This document shows positions 1 to 12,900 of a stretch of DNA of 64,000 nt, piece by piece (within the stretch, counting starts at the first letter, position 1; the number at the start of each line of letters is the position of its first letter). The stretch lies in assembly GCA_963576565.1 (NCBI GenBank), contig OY755047.1, forward strand, positions 32,284,851-32,348,850, given 5' to 3'. A program made the position numbers and the translations under genes. This DNA is from Aspidapion aeneum. Taxonomy: Eukaryota > Arthropoda > Insecta > Coleoptera > Brentidae. Under the pieces are notes generated by a model. The model did no database searches and had not been told where the DNA came from. It saw only the letters and a list, made by a program, of their open reading frames with translations.

Positions 1-1165
1 AAAAAAGTGCAACATATCAATTTCTGTTCTGTGGTAATTGCTTTATTATAGTTTTTTCAAAAACGTCTTTTTCGAATGATGTTTTGTTCAACTGACATTT
101 TTTTTAAACAATTTGTTTAAAAACATCTTTTTTGAATGACATTTTGTTTGAATAACGTTTGGTTCAAAAACATTTTCTTCAAACAGAAAACTCTTCGAAA
201 AACTAGCTCCTGTGTGTCTTTTTGGGAGGTCGCAATCGGTGGTAGCTTTATCACTTGATCCTAACCTGTTAACCTAACCACACTGAACTCCAATCAATTG
301 ATCGCAAACGTATCCATTTCAAGAAATTAAAAATGTTTTCAAAAAAGAGATCATTTGAACATAATATCGATCACAATGTTTCCGAAAAAAATGCCAATCA
401 ATCACACTGCTTTCAAACAAAATTTAAAAAAGATATTTTTGAACAAAACAATTTGACAAAATGTCATCAGATCTCAAACAAAATGTTTTCGAAAAAAATG
501 CAACTCGAACAAAATGTCACTTAAAAAATATGTTTTTGAACAAAATGGTTTCGATCAGATTATCATTTGAACAAAATGTATTAAAAACACAGTTGAACAT
601 GTTTTTGAACAGATTCTCATTTAAAAATGTTGAACAAAATGTCATTGAACAAAATGTTTTTCAAAAAAATATAATATAAAAAAGATATTTTCATAAAAAG
701 TGTACAGATCGTCACTGGAACAAAATATTTTTGAAAATAAAAAATTTGAACATTATATTATTTAAACTCAATGCTTTCTGCCATTTGAACAAAATGTCAT
801 ACAAACCCACTGCTTTCGAACAAAATGTCATGTAGAAAAGATATTTTTTAACAAAATGTTTGCAATCAGATTGACATTCAAACAAAATGTTTGAGAAAAG
901 AGTCATTCGAAAATAATATGTTTTTAAAAAAATGTTTTCAGAAGAAAACCCCATTCGACAAAATGTCATTCGAAAAACTAATTTTTCAACAAACCAAAAG
1001 TTTTTTTATCAGGTGGATGTTTGAACAAGATGTTTTCAACTAAAACGCCATTTGAACAAAATGTAATTTAAACAAGTAATTTTTGAACAAAATGTCAAAT
1101 CAAATTGTCTTTTAAACCGAATATTTTTTCAATGCAATTTGAACAAAATATCATTTTCGTTTAAA
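1..1165. repeat. Word-based foldback repeat, GAACAAAATG type (left side may be cut by the window edge)
   Basis: Bases 330-1165 contain more than twenty degenerate copies of GAACAAAATGTCATTTG-like words; bases 40-190 carry the same words reversed (TTTTGTTCAA, CATTTTGTT). A non-repetitive centre (190-330) separates the arms. Short open frames here are repeat artefacts. Confidence 0.6.
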
Positions 1166-1681
1166 AAATAATTTTTTTTTGCCAGTTTTATTTGCCAGTT
1201 TTATTTTTTAACACATTACTTAATGCTGATAGTATTTTGAAAAATAACTTTTTTTATTTAACATTTAAAATGAGTTAAATAGAAAAACATATATTTATAT
1301 CGTCTCGCTTATAGTTAAAAATAAGGAACAAAATATATTTTATAAATGATCTAAAAAATAGGGTTATTTAGATACCAGTGCCGAAATTTACTTTTCGTTT
1401 TTAAATAAATTGCAATCAATTTTTGGGTTATAACAATCACCCTTAGAAATGGATTTTATTTAACAATGAAAAAAATAATAAGTAGGTATAGTTTTTGCAA
1501 AGTCAGTTGCACAAAGGTTATAGCCGACCATCGGCATATCCTTTAAAGAAAGTGACATCGAGGGCTAAAGTACAGTACTTCGTAACTGGCATTTTTACCG
1601 AAAATGGATATATAAAAATAAATAAATATTTTATAATACAGATAAACCGATTCTAAAAATGATAAATGTGTTCCAGGAATC
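1166..1681. other. AT-rich stretch, nothing recognised
   Basis: No coding frame, RNA gene or clear repeat seen by eye. Confidence 0.5.
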
Positions 1682-1806
1682 CTATAAATGTCTGCCGCAC
1701 CCGACCTCGGCAACCGACGGGGATCGAATCCGCCACTGTAGCAAGCGATATTTCCTTAACGCACTTGTGTTCAATGCGCGAACGCACTGAGCCACCACGG
1801 CTACTC
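1682..1806 (-). repeat. Probable tRNA-derived SINE fragment
   Basis: On the minus strand, TGGCTCAGTGCG resembles an RNA polymerase III A box; about 50 nt later GGATTCGATCCCC resembles a B box (one base off the usual GGTTCGA core). The segment is GC-richer than its surroundings. Not a functional tRNA: no cloverleaf or anticodon arm could be placed. Confidence 0.4.
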
Positions 1807-2242
1807 CCGATATACCTTTCGATTTAAAAATTTTGATGTTATGTCAAATTTTTGACATAAGGTCAGTTTGACATAATTGTCACTTAGCTCAAATGTCCTT
1901 AAAAAAAGTCTAATTAAAAAACTTTTTACCAGAAATCGATCTCTTTTTGTTCAAAACTTAGAAGAGAGGTCTATTTATGTCTGCAATGTATATATCTGTA
2001 ATATTTCCTACAGACATATGAATTTGATATTTTGTATTTGTGTTATGTTTAAAAAAAAACTACATATTTTTTTTTTGTCAAGTCAAGTTATGTCAGTTCT
2101 GGTTACCTATAGGTTATAGAATAATATATATTATAATCTAAAATCTTTGGGGTATATTCGGTGTACGGCATGTCAGGCTAAATTAGGTTCAGGATTATGT
2201 TTGGGTTCTGAATATTCTTAATCCTAACAAAAACATTTCATG

Positions 2243-2522
2243 TAAAAAAGCCAAGTACGCGAAAATGGTATTCCGTAAAAAGAATTGAGATAAAAGTAAA
2301 GCCAATTTCTCTAACACAAATTTTGCTATTACAGGCAAACTTCTTTATGTTTAATTTAGCACTGTGCCTAAGAGTCATTTGCAGCCGCAATAGTAAAGTT
2401 TAGGAAAACATTTCCAAACTAGTAAGAACCTTTCATTTTGAAATTTATGTTAGAGAACTTGGCTTTAGTTTTATCTCAATTCTATTTACGGAATACTATT
2501 TTTGAGAATTTGGCTTTTTTTA
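2243..2522. repeat. Palindromic MITE-like element
   Basis: Inverted arms about 70 bp long: AAAAGCCAAG...GGTATTCCGT...GAATTGAGATAAAA against TTTTATCTCAATTC...ACGGAATACT...GGCTTTTTT. A second, partial copy is at 48085-48270. Confidence 0.7.
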
Positions 2523-2640
2523 TTATGACATATTTTTGTTACGATTTAACTCCTTTTTTAAAGGTTTTGGATAATATTTAAGTTTTAAAGTAAGTAAGTA
2601 AAATATGCGGAATATTGTTTAAAACTTTTGCAATGTCTTA

Positions 2641-3160
2641 TTAGAAATGTTGTTGTTTTTAAATTTTTTCCTATAGTTTTATCATAGTTCCTATCAGTCT
2701 TCCAAAGCCCAGCTCTGCAGCGTTTCTGGAAGTGGGCAGTGTTACTTCTACATAATTTTACAGTTATAGGGGAGGGAAGTTAATTAAAATATTGGGGCTT
2801 TTGAATTTTTGTCTATGGTTTAATCATAGTTCCTCTCGGCCTTCCAAAGCTCAGCTCTCTAGCGTTTCTGGAAGTGGGCAATGTTACTTTTATGTAATTT
2901 TGCATTTATAGGGGAGGGAAGCAAATTAAATATTTGAGGTTTTTAATTTTTTTTCCATCGTTTTATCATATTTCCTATCAGTCTGCCAAAGCTCAGCTCT
3001 CTAGCGCTTCTGGAAGTGGGCAATGTTACTTTTACAAAACATTACATGTACATATAGGGGAGGTCAGTAAATTAGAATTTTGGGTTTTTTTGATTTTTTC
3101 CAAGGGTTTGGTCATAATTTCTATCAGTCTGCCAAATTTCAGCTTTGTAGATTGATCTAT
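2641..3160. repeat. Tandem repeat, about 141-bp unit, 3.5 copies
   Basis: The block CAGCTCTCTAGCGTTTCTGG...GGGCAATGTTAC...TATAGGGGAGG recurs near 2710, 2850 and 2997, with a partial fourth copy near 3140; copies diverge by substitutions and small indels. Confidence 0.8.
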
Positions 3161-3239
3161 ACATGAGTGAGTGGCAATTTCAACGTTTTCCGAAATTTCG
3201 TGGCTACTTCACTAATTTATGGAAGTCCATGAAATTTTT

Positions 3240-4935
3240 AAAATTACATGATGCATTGCGAAAAACTAATTTTGGAAGACTGAGAAAATGAAACAGCTAT
3301 TGATGTGGCCCTTCTCATCATAACTGACGATGGCAGTTTATGAGATGAAGTATTTTGGACGATGAGAATAAATTATTTTTGCATAGTTTGTTTTTTAGTT
3401 AGATTTTAGATATTCAGTTTTTTGGTTGGTTTTATTTTATTTTAAGAAAATAGGTTTACAAAACTATACAAATAAAGCTTAATATAATAATTTTCATGTT
3501 TTGATTTGAACTTAATCCTATGAGCTGTTCTACTGTTCTACTGCAACATTTTAAACTTAGTAATTAGTAATAGCCTCGTTATAGCTATTTCTAGTTTAAA
3601 TATTGTGTCTGAAATATTTTTTTTAATTCAGTCAGAAAGAGTCTGTCCCATATACGTAATATTCCAATACTCCCTGTTACCTATTTACACAATGGTTGGC
3701 GTTTGATGCAAACATTCAGAAATAAAGGTACGAAAAATGCACACATACCAAATTTACATTGATAGAGTTTTTGTCAACTGTACGCCGATGATTTGACGTA
3801 AGGAATACAAGAATAAAATAACATTCATGCATAAAAGTATAACCAATCAGGACATTTTATCTTAAGGACCGCAAAGAGGATCGACTTATTCCCATTGATA
3901 TTGCTATTTCAAATATATTTGCATTCTGCATCGTAAGGTATCGTAGGTATTGCAATAATACGTACTACATGGAAATAATATGCATATGTCTTTAAAAGCA
4001 ACCAATCAGGTCTTTTTGGCTTAAAGACCCCAAGGCCCTCATGTTTGCATCATGAATGGGCCGCTACCGTGGTTATTGGAATATTATGTATATGGTCTGT
4101 ACAATACTGTTTTTGTTGAAATTCCCAAAGCCTTTTTATACTTTTTAAATGTGTCCCATGTGTCGACCATAAGAAATGTTTATTTATTAAAAATTATAAT
4201 AAAATACTGTTTTAATTTACCCTAAGCAAAAATGCTTATATACTTATTGTAACAAAGAAATGAGTATGTACTACATTAATATAAGTCGAGAGTTTATTTG
4301 TGGAAACTACAAATAATATTAATTTAATTTTTATTAGGCGTTTATGCTAGGTAATAATATTAAAAACTTCTGTTTACAAAAAATATAATATAAATAGGGC
4401 CTAATCTTATTTGAATAATAATTTTTACCAAAGCAAATTGCACAGCTTAGCTTAACTCGAGCTCGAAATACATTGTAGAAAATAACATTTTTGAAAAAAT
4501 TAAATAATCATTAATTTATGGTTTGTTCATGGTTTGTGGCTCTACGGTCAGTCGCTCTAAATCTTCCAATGTAGAAACTTTGACGGAAGAGCACCCCAAT
4601 TGTTCATAAATTTTTCACTACATAAAATCATTTTGGGACAGAACCTTTTCTCAAAAAACTATTCCAAATCAGAATTTAAATAAAAAATAAGCGATAATCT
4701 TTCAAAGTCAGAAATTTTAAAATAATGGCAGTTTAAACACCAATCCACCACCCTTATTATAAAGGATGGTGACCGATTATATTAACATTAAGGTAACTGA
4801 TAATTAGTTTCGCAGCATCCATTATCAGTTACCTTAGGAACCAGTGGTTTAAAACTGAATTAAGAATACACGTGCGTTTTGTTACCAGAATTACGGGGTG
4901 ATTAAACAAAAGGTTTAGCCTTATTGCAAAGACTA
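3240..4935 (+). repeat. Left arm of a >1-kb inverted repeat (partner 9173-10275)
   Basis: The reverse complement of 9173-10275 matches this stretch, e.g. CCACCCTTATTATAAAGG near 4747 and GTTACCAGAATTACGGGGTG near 4880. This arm carries an extra 448-bp MITE (3648-4095). Looks like two oppositely oriented copies of one old non-coding element. Confidence 0.75.
3648..4095. mobile_element. MITE with about 22-bp terminal inverted repeats
   Basis: Ends read CCATATACGTAATATTCCAA and TTGGAATATTATGTATATGG. TCTGT flanks both sides, a possible target duplication. A second copy lies at 36347-36797 in the same orientation. No coding capacity. Confidence 0.7.
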
Positions 4936-4982
4936 TATGACATATTATATCTTTAAAATATGTCATACATACAGGGTCTCTA

Positions 4983-6690
4983 GTGCCGTATTCCATTGGG
5001 GAAATGAGTGCAGCACTAGTGCACATCTGGCTCGGTGTTTGCATTCCATTGACATGCACTTTTTCAGTTTTCGTATTCCATTGAGGAACTTATGAATTCA
5101 GTTTTGCACTGAGTGCGGCTTTTTTGACACCGGCTCTGAGGGCTCGTGCCGCACCGAAAACTTTTTCCCGCCATTAATGTTAAACGCTTATTATTGTCGT
5201 GGGACATAAAAATGAGTGACAATAAAGTTGTTAGCGATTTTTTATTATTTTCTTCGCTGCTAAGTAGTAGAACAGAACAGTTCTGTGCAATAAAAACAAT
5301 GAGAACGGAAACCCCAAAAATAAAAAAACTTTATTGAAAATGTGGTTTACCGATTTAACAACAAACAGGTAAGTAGATTTGTATGGATTTGGTTGACTGG
5401 GGCCCTGGGACTAATTTTCCGACAGTTGGGGTTTTCTGGCAGCTATGATTATAAGTAAAAATAAATGTATTTTTTAGTTCAAGAAACACATTCGGCTCGA
5501 GATGAGCACTGCAGAATTTCTCATAAATAAATTCAAGTAGCCTCAATTTTGTCCAAAAAAAGAACAAGGGGGATGAAACCCCATTAGCGCTGAGGCACAT
5601 GTCTTACCATTTTTATGGTATGTTAAAACACCCTTACGCTTAGCTGTTAGGTTAGGTTATGTTCTTGTTGAATAGAAATTTGTTCAAAAATATTTTCTTC
5701 AAAAACTTTTTTGAACAATTTTCCTTATGAAAAAAAATGACTTTCAAAGAAAATGTTTTTGAACAAAAAAATTTTAATAAAATGTTTTCAAACAATTTTT
5801 TGTTTGAAGGAAAGGTTTTTAAATAATTTTCCTTTTCAAGAAAATGTTATTGAAGTATTAATATTACTTTCGAACAAATAGCTTTTGAACAACATGTTTT
5901 TGACCAAATTCCACAAGGCAGGAAAGTTAGGTTTAGTTGAAAGAAACTTGTGAAATATTATGTATGTATACAAGGTGTTTCGAATACTTATGTTCAAATT
6001 TTGGGAGCATAAAGTACACTTCTGTTAGGGTTTTTTGAAAAACAAGCGCGAAATATAGATAACTACTCTATCTGGTTGGTATACGAGCACAAGCCTGCAT
6101 TCAACAAGGAGGTGGGCATTTTAAAAATATTCTTATTAACTTTATTTAAATAAAATCATTATTTATTTATTTGACGAATTTTATTTATCTTAGGATAACA
6201 TTTATCGGCGTGTAACTTTGAAACAAATAAAAATGGATATCGTCGTTGGCCTGATAAAACTACAGGTTGTGTGACATTTTTTTCAAAAATGAGATTTTTG
6301 CATAATCAATTTGCCCTATGCATAATGGATATACTATAAAAAATTATTTGCAAGAAAATGTTATATTAACGTTGCTTAAAGCAAGAATAAAAAAGAAGTT
6401 CTACAGCTCATAATGACATACCACACCAAGGTGACCTTATACCACACGAGTGCGATTTTTCATTTTCCGCGTGTTCCATTGAAACTGCACTCCGTGCAAA
6501 TATTTGACAGCACCGTTTCAGTGTCAGGGCACCACCAGTGCTGCACTCATTTTCTCAATGGAATATGGCATAGGTATTAGTGGAACATGAAAACCGAAAA
6601 AGTGTACGGCATGGAATAGAAACACACAAGCAGTTGTGAACCAAAGCTGCCCTCATGTACCCAATGGAATACGCTAGTGTGCGATTAAAC
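4983..6690. repeat. Word-based foldback repeat, ATTCCATTG type
   Basis: Left arm 4983-5160 holds ATTCCATTG words plus GAGTGCAGCAC and CACTTTTTC; right arm 6425-6690 holds the same words reversed (CAATGGAAT, GTGCTGCACTC, GAAAAAGTG). The centre is AT-rich with another repeat (5640-5930). No coding sequence. Confidence 0.6.
5640..5930. repeat. Small cluster of GTTTTTGAACAA words
   Basis: Degenerate TTTTGAACAA / TTGTTCAAAA words in both orientations, related to the repeat at 1-1165. Confidence 0.45.
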
Positions 6691-6877
6691 TAAAGGGCCA
6701 CCAAACTAACCGGACTGAACCGAAGTCGTTTATCTATGGGGCCACCACCTGAAAAATAATTGTTTTCCAAAAAAAAATAATACAAAAATAATATTTTTCA
6801 AATTCACTTGATAATTTATTTTAAAAAAATTCGGAGATTATGTGGTGAGGGTAACAATATGCGCCCTTGTGTCAGCG
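6691..6877 (+). promoter_or_regulatory. 5' flank of WDR44 coding start (no defined promoter)
   Basis: AT-rich leader before ATG 6878, with an in-frame stop at 6812. No TATA box or initiator that I would trust. Part of it may be 5' UTR or the end of an upstream intron. Confidence 0.25.
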
Positions 6878-6963
6878 ATGTCAAGCAGCACCAGCAGCAG
6901 TAGCAGTGATTCTGAGTGTGAATTTTATGATGCTGAGGAAGAAACACCCAGTCAAAGTGCAAG
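6878..6963 (+). CDS. WDR44: WDR44 exon 1 (start codon, FFAT motif)
   Basis: Encodes residues 1-28 plus two bases of codon 29. A serine-rich start leads into acidic [20 protein letters not shown] fits the FFAT consensus EFFDAxE used to bind VAP on the ER. The exon ends AAG|GTATAA (phase 2). The start choice rests on the lack of any other ATG between the in-frame stop at 6812 and 6878, and on vertebrate WDR44 also starting a few residues before EFYDA. Confidence 0.88.
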
Positions 6964-9900
6964 GTATAAAAATAATTATTACACATTGTACTTATATGTA
7001 CATTCTTCAAGCAATTTTTCTAGTTCTGAATGCGTTAACTAAGCCATTAATGTAAGTGTACTTCATGCTACCTCATATCATATAGCTATTTTCCCAGTTT
7101 TCTTATTGCAATCTGGTAAAGAGGAGATAAGGTATATTAATTGATGAGGAAACCCATTAGACCCACTTCTTGCGGACATTCCCGGCATTAATAATAATTC
7201 TTCCCCAATTTACACCAGTCAAAAGCCATTGACTTGTTGGAGGAAGGCTCAGAGGAAGGGTTAGCAGTGATTACTGCCTTGGACAAGGGGAACATCTAAG
7301 AAACGGCATGTCTAATGCACAAGAAATTTCAAGGATTTGAAACTGAGTCACATTATGATTTACGAGAGATCAACCTACCTTTGCCTATACCTAGACTTGC
7401 ACTCACAAAAAATTCTGTAATTTATGAGAGTGTCAAAATTTTTAACAAGTTACCAGCTCAAATTAAAAATATCACAAATTACCCAAATTTTCGTATGGAA
7501 CTAAAACAATTTTTATTGAACAAGGCATTTTATAGCCTGCAAGAATTTTACGGCTAGATAGGTTTTTTTATTTTACTTTATAAGTTTTATATATAATATA
7601 TATTGTCTTTTTTTGTTTGTTTTAAAACTCGTAAAGGTGACTTGGCTTTTCATATTGTGTGTATCATTGTGCCCTGTAAAGGATCATGTTTGTTCCTTAT
7701 TGTCGTTTTATTTACCTATATTTGTTTTTTATTTTATATATATTTTTTTTATTTATTTTTTACCTATGCTTAAATTGTTTTATTTTGTGCTAGTTGTACT
7801 TGTACATTTATTTCTTAAATTTTTGTAAACGAAATGTTTGTTTTCTTGTATATTTTATTTTTAACAATTTTTAAACTTTAGACATTAAATTTAAAAATAT
7901 TAACCTGACCCTGACTGTGATACCTTAATTTTATCCCAAAATTTAATTTTATTACTTGTTTTTATTTTTACTCTGTTTTGCCTTTATTTATTTGTTTAGA
8001 TATCTATTTATGTTAACATGTGATTGATAATTAATAGTTACAAGTACCTAGTTAGTAGAATCTCCTAGATTTTTTATTTTATATATGTATTCATTTTTAA
8101 ACTTATGTCATTATGACTCAAATTCATTATTTTAACAGATTTTTATCACTACATTGAGTCAAAATATTATAGTTGTATATTATCAGGTATATAGACATGT
8201 AAGTGATATTTTGTTTTTGCTTTGTCAATGATTTTTTTAAATTTGGACAATAAAGCTTATTTTGATTGATTGATTGATTGATTGAAGATGAAGAGAAAAC
8301 CCTATAGTATAGTCAAGAGTACCTATAGTATGCCATTCCATTTATAAACCTTGAAACATAGGTATATTCTTTACAAGTTATTTAAGTATTTGCAGTTTAA
8401 CCATTTTTCAATTGCAATTAACATCTTAATAAGGTTGGGTATTTGTATTTGACTGGTCAAGTGACCAATAAAAATTAGATTAATAAACATTAATAATATG
8501 TATACTGGTATTATCTATTGTTATTTTTTAACAAATGTATATGCCAATTTAGGCTTAAATACCACCAAGGCGATTTTTTGTTCAGGACACTGTATTATAG
8601 TAGGCAGGGTGTTTCAGAAACATCAAAACAGGCCTTTTTGGGTATTTAGAGTGTGAATTTGCAGAAACGCTTGGACCCGTCAATTTTGTTTGTGAGAGTT
8701 CCCTTTTGGCTATCTTGAAATTTTTGTAGCACAAACCCCCTATATTTTGAATAGGGAAAGTGTGTCTAGTGATTGTTTTGAAGGCCTTCTGAATGTCCTT
8801 ACAACTGTGTAAAAATTTCAAAAATCTATCCATTAGTTTTTGAAATAATTGCCTTCAAACTTTCAAATTTAACATGATAAAATACAAATTTAATAAGAAT
8901 ATTATATTTTTCGGATTTAGTTTTTATCAAGGTTTTTATTTTATCATTCCATGTTAAATTTGAATATCTCAAACAGTGATGGATTTTCAAAATTTTTACA
9001 AGGTTGTAAAGATATTCCAGAGAGCTTCAAAACATGGTATCACTAGACCCATTTTTCCTATTCAAAATAAAGGGTTCATGCTACAGCAGAAATTTCAAGA
9101 TAGCCAAAAGAGTTCCCCTCACAAACAAAATCGACGGGTCCGAGCGTTTCTGCAAATTCACACTGTAAATAAAGTCTTTGCAATAAGGCTAGTCCTTTTG
9201 TTCAATCACCCCGTAATTCTGGTAACAAAACGCACATGTAATTCAAATTATTATTAGTTACCTTAAGGTTAATATAATCAGTCACCACCCTTTATAATAA
9301 GGGTGGTGGATCAGTGTTTAAACTGTCAAATGTTTTGAAATTTTTGACTTTAAAAGATTATCACTTATTTTTTATTTAAATTCTGATTCTGATCAAAGAT
9401 TATAGATTATTATATATATTCTGATTATGAATAGTTTTTTGAGAAAAGTTTCTGTCCCAATATGATTTTATGTAGTGAAAAATTTATGAACAATTTGGGT
9501 CCCTGCCCCCAAAGTATCCGCAAGATTTTGAGTGCGACTGACCGTAGAGCTACAAACCATGATCATACGATAAATTAATTATTTAATTTTTTCACAAATG
9601 TTATTCTCTACAATGTATTTCGAGCTGGAGTTATGCTAAGCTTTGCTTTTTGTTTTGGTATTTATTTTATATTTATATTATATTATTTTTAATATGATTA
9701 CCTGAGCATAAAGACTTAATAAAATTTAGCTTGACTCATATTAATGTAGTACATTCTCATTTCTTTGTTATAATAAGTATATAAGAAGCATTTATATTTT
9801 TTGTTTAGGGTAAATTAAAACCGACGTTTATTATGATTTTTAATTAAAAAGATGTTCATACGAAAATCTCATATTTTTTATGATCGACACATGGATCTTT

Positions 9901-12900
9901 TAAAAAGGATAAAAAAGTTCCAAACTGATTTAACTGCAAAGGCTTTGGGAATTTCAATAAAAACAGTATTGAGACATATAGACACAGCACACCCATAGGA
10001 TTATGTTCAAATCAAAACATGAAAATAATTATATTAGGCTTTATTTGTATGGTTTTGCAAACCTATTTTCTTAAAATAAAATAAAACCAACCAAAAAACC
10101 GAAAATCTAAAATCTAACTAAAAAACGAACTACGCAAAAATAATTTATTCTCATTGTCCAAAAAAAAGTAATCTCATAAATTGCCAGTTTTGACGAGAGG
10201 AACGACATCAAGTAGCTGTTTCATTTTTTTAGTCTCCAAAATTAGTTTGTCGCAATGCATCATTAATTCTAACAATGCGTTTTATCTTTTTAAACAGTAG
10301 TTTTACAAACTTTTTGAATTAGTTTTTTAAAGGCATTGTTTTGAAGGGCATCCGAAAGTCTTCATACTTTTTGTCATTACCAATTATTGTGTTTCTTGAA
10401 TTTTGCTCTGTAGTTATTCGGATGGGACTGAAGATCGAAAAAAGCTTGCAAGCCAGACTATTTTTCTGAGACTAGGTATGTTAATACTTCTAAATATTTA
10501 CTTTACAAAATATTTTTACTACAAAATTTTTTGTTTTGAAAGTTTACTTTCATTGTCAATTTGAACTCTGATAGACAGACAGGCTTGCAACTGCCAACTG
10601 CAATCTGGGGCCAACAATGATTTTCGATGCTATTTTCTGTCTTCTTTATAGCAGAAAAATAAAAAAGGATAGCAAAGGGACTTATTGCAAGGACTATACC
10701 CAAAAAGGGCTCTGTTTCAATGTTCATAAAACACCTGATATTATTTTAGACAAAAAGAAATTTTTTGATGTATGTATTATTTGGATGTATTTTGACCTAT
10801 CCTAGCAATATCATCGTGATGTCTGTCTGTGTGTGTGTGTGTATGTATATTATTTCTGTCAGTAACACGATAGCTCCTAAACCGCTAAACCGATTTTTAT
10901 AAAATTTTCAGGTAATATAGTGTTCGACACTCTCACGAGCTAATTAGATTTTGGTCAAAATCCATTAATGCTAATAGCAGTTTTTTGACAATTAAAAACT
11001 TTAAAAAATGCTAACTTTTTAACGGAGTCTTGTATCAATACACTGTTTCTGGAATGTTTTGCTCAAGAATTCGTGTTATAACCAAATACTTCATAGGAGC
11101 TTTAGTTTCTGAGATATTTACAAAAAATCTTTTTTCAAGGCTAATATATTATCATGGCTTCACTTGAAGTGTAATAATAGGCTAGCTAGGAAGGTGTCAG
11201 ATCCGTCATGGATCCATTAATTTTTTATTAAAAAATGTTTTTTTGAAAAAATAAAAAAAAAATCAAAAATTTCATTTTTAAAAAAATTATATCATGTGAT
11301 ACCTTGTTACTTAAATTACTTCTATATCAAGACCCTGATGTAGGTAATTCTTAAGATATCTTTATTGATTTTAGTACATGTTTGAGACAAATACTTGAAA
11401 CAAAAAAATCAGAAAAAATTTTTAATTAAAGATTTATTATCTTCTATACCATTGGAATGAATGTATAAAAATCATTAAAATCGGAAAGACAAACGTGTTT
11501 GTTGGGTTGGTGTATCATGTAATCTAATAAAATCATTCCATGTTTCTCTGTTATAGAAAACCACGAAAAGCTTCAAGTGACAGCTTGCGACGCAGATCAA
11601 ACTCTGAGCCCAGTGTTTTAGCATCCAAGGACAATAAATTAAAACATCAACCAGCCACTCTTAGCTTAGATCACAAGAGTGATAAATTTGGTAAGTACTG
11701 ATTTCAGCTCAGATATAGTAGGGTTGTCGTACATCCGTTTTTTTCAACGGATAGTCCGGTATTTTAAGGGTCTGTTCGCATATAGCTAGGAGGGGGATAT
11801 AGGTGCCATACTTATATTAAATTTTTGCTTAATATGCATACGGTGCTATGTTGGCCACAAAAAATGTGACTTTGTGTGTACTACAGGGTATTATTGAATA
11901 AGATACTAATAATGAAGGAGGTTCTTGCATCAATTTTAATTAAAAAAAATTACTTTTAAGATATAGACCTGTAGATATTTTTGTAAAATTTGGTATGCTC
12001 TTTTATTCATCAAGACATTTTTTGATGAAGAAATGTTTTTTTATTTTGACCAGTGGCGTTCGTGCGTGTATTGACCTCACTTATATTTTAATAAAAATTA
12101 TTTTTGAAATTCCTGTTATTTGCTAAGCAAATGACTTACAACTTTTAATAAAAAATTCATCATTCATTTTGATCTCAGTAGACCTCTTATGAGAAAAAAC
12201 AACTTATTTAAAATGCCGAAATCAATTCTCGCACGAACGCCATTGGTAAAAAAAAAACATGTTTTGCGTCTAAAAATGCCTCTTGATGAATAAAAAGTCT
12301 TTACCAAATTTCACCAAAATATCTAGAGGAAATTTTTTTAAAATTTTAAATTAATTTTTTTTTAATACCTTGTAACTCAAAAGTTAAGAGGTTTAGGATA
12401 TATTGTTCTCCTTCAATTTTAGCATATTACTCAATAACATAATAAAATGAGGCGCAAAAGAGATGGCTCAATCTATCTCCTTCTGTTTACAGGACTTGTC
12501 TTACTGGGTGGTCATTTTTAACAAATTTACCATGAACAAAATTTTAATATTACAAGAAAAAACGGTACTCGTGTGGTACGTTTAACGAAATCGACTCCAG
12601 CCTGTTCATAATTCACACACTAATATTGGGTTTCTATTGTTACCGCTGGCTCAACTCGAATCCAGCCTGTTCACAATGCACACCCTTTTATTTGGCTTCT
12701 ATTATTATTACTGGGCTCAAACAAGATGACTAGGCACGTTTCATACACATTCTATACCAAAAAAAAAGAAACAGTGGCATATTATTATTACTGGGCTCAA
12801 ACAAGATGACTAGGCACGTTTCATACACATTCTATACCAAAAAAAAAGAAACAGTGGCATATTATTTACTCTTTTAATTTTTTAATAAAACTGTATTTTT

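Noticed and set aside
333..969. Several 60-85-codon open frames
   Set aside because: Made of the GAACAAAATG word repeat; composition is Phe/Lys/Asn/Gln-only.
6842..6877. Upstream GTG as the WDR44 start
   Set aside because: Eukaryotic start at GTG is unlikely and ATG 6878 gives an N-terminus like vertebrate WDR44.
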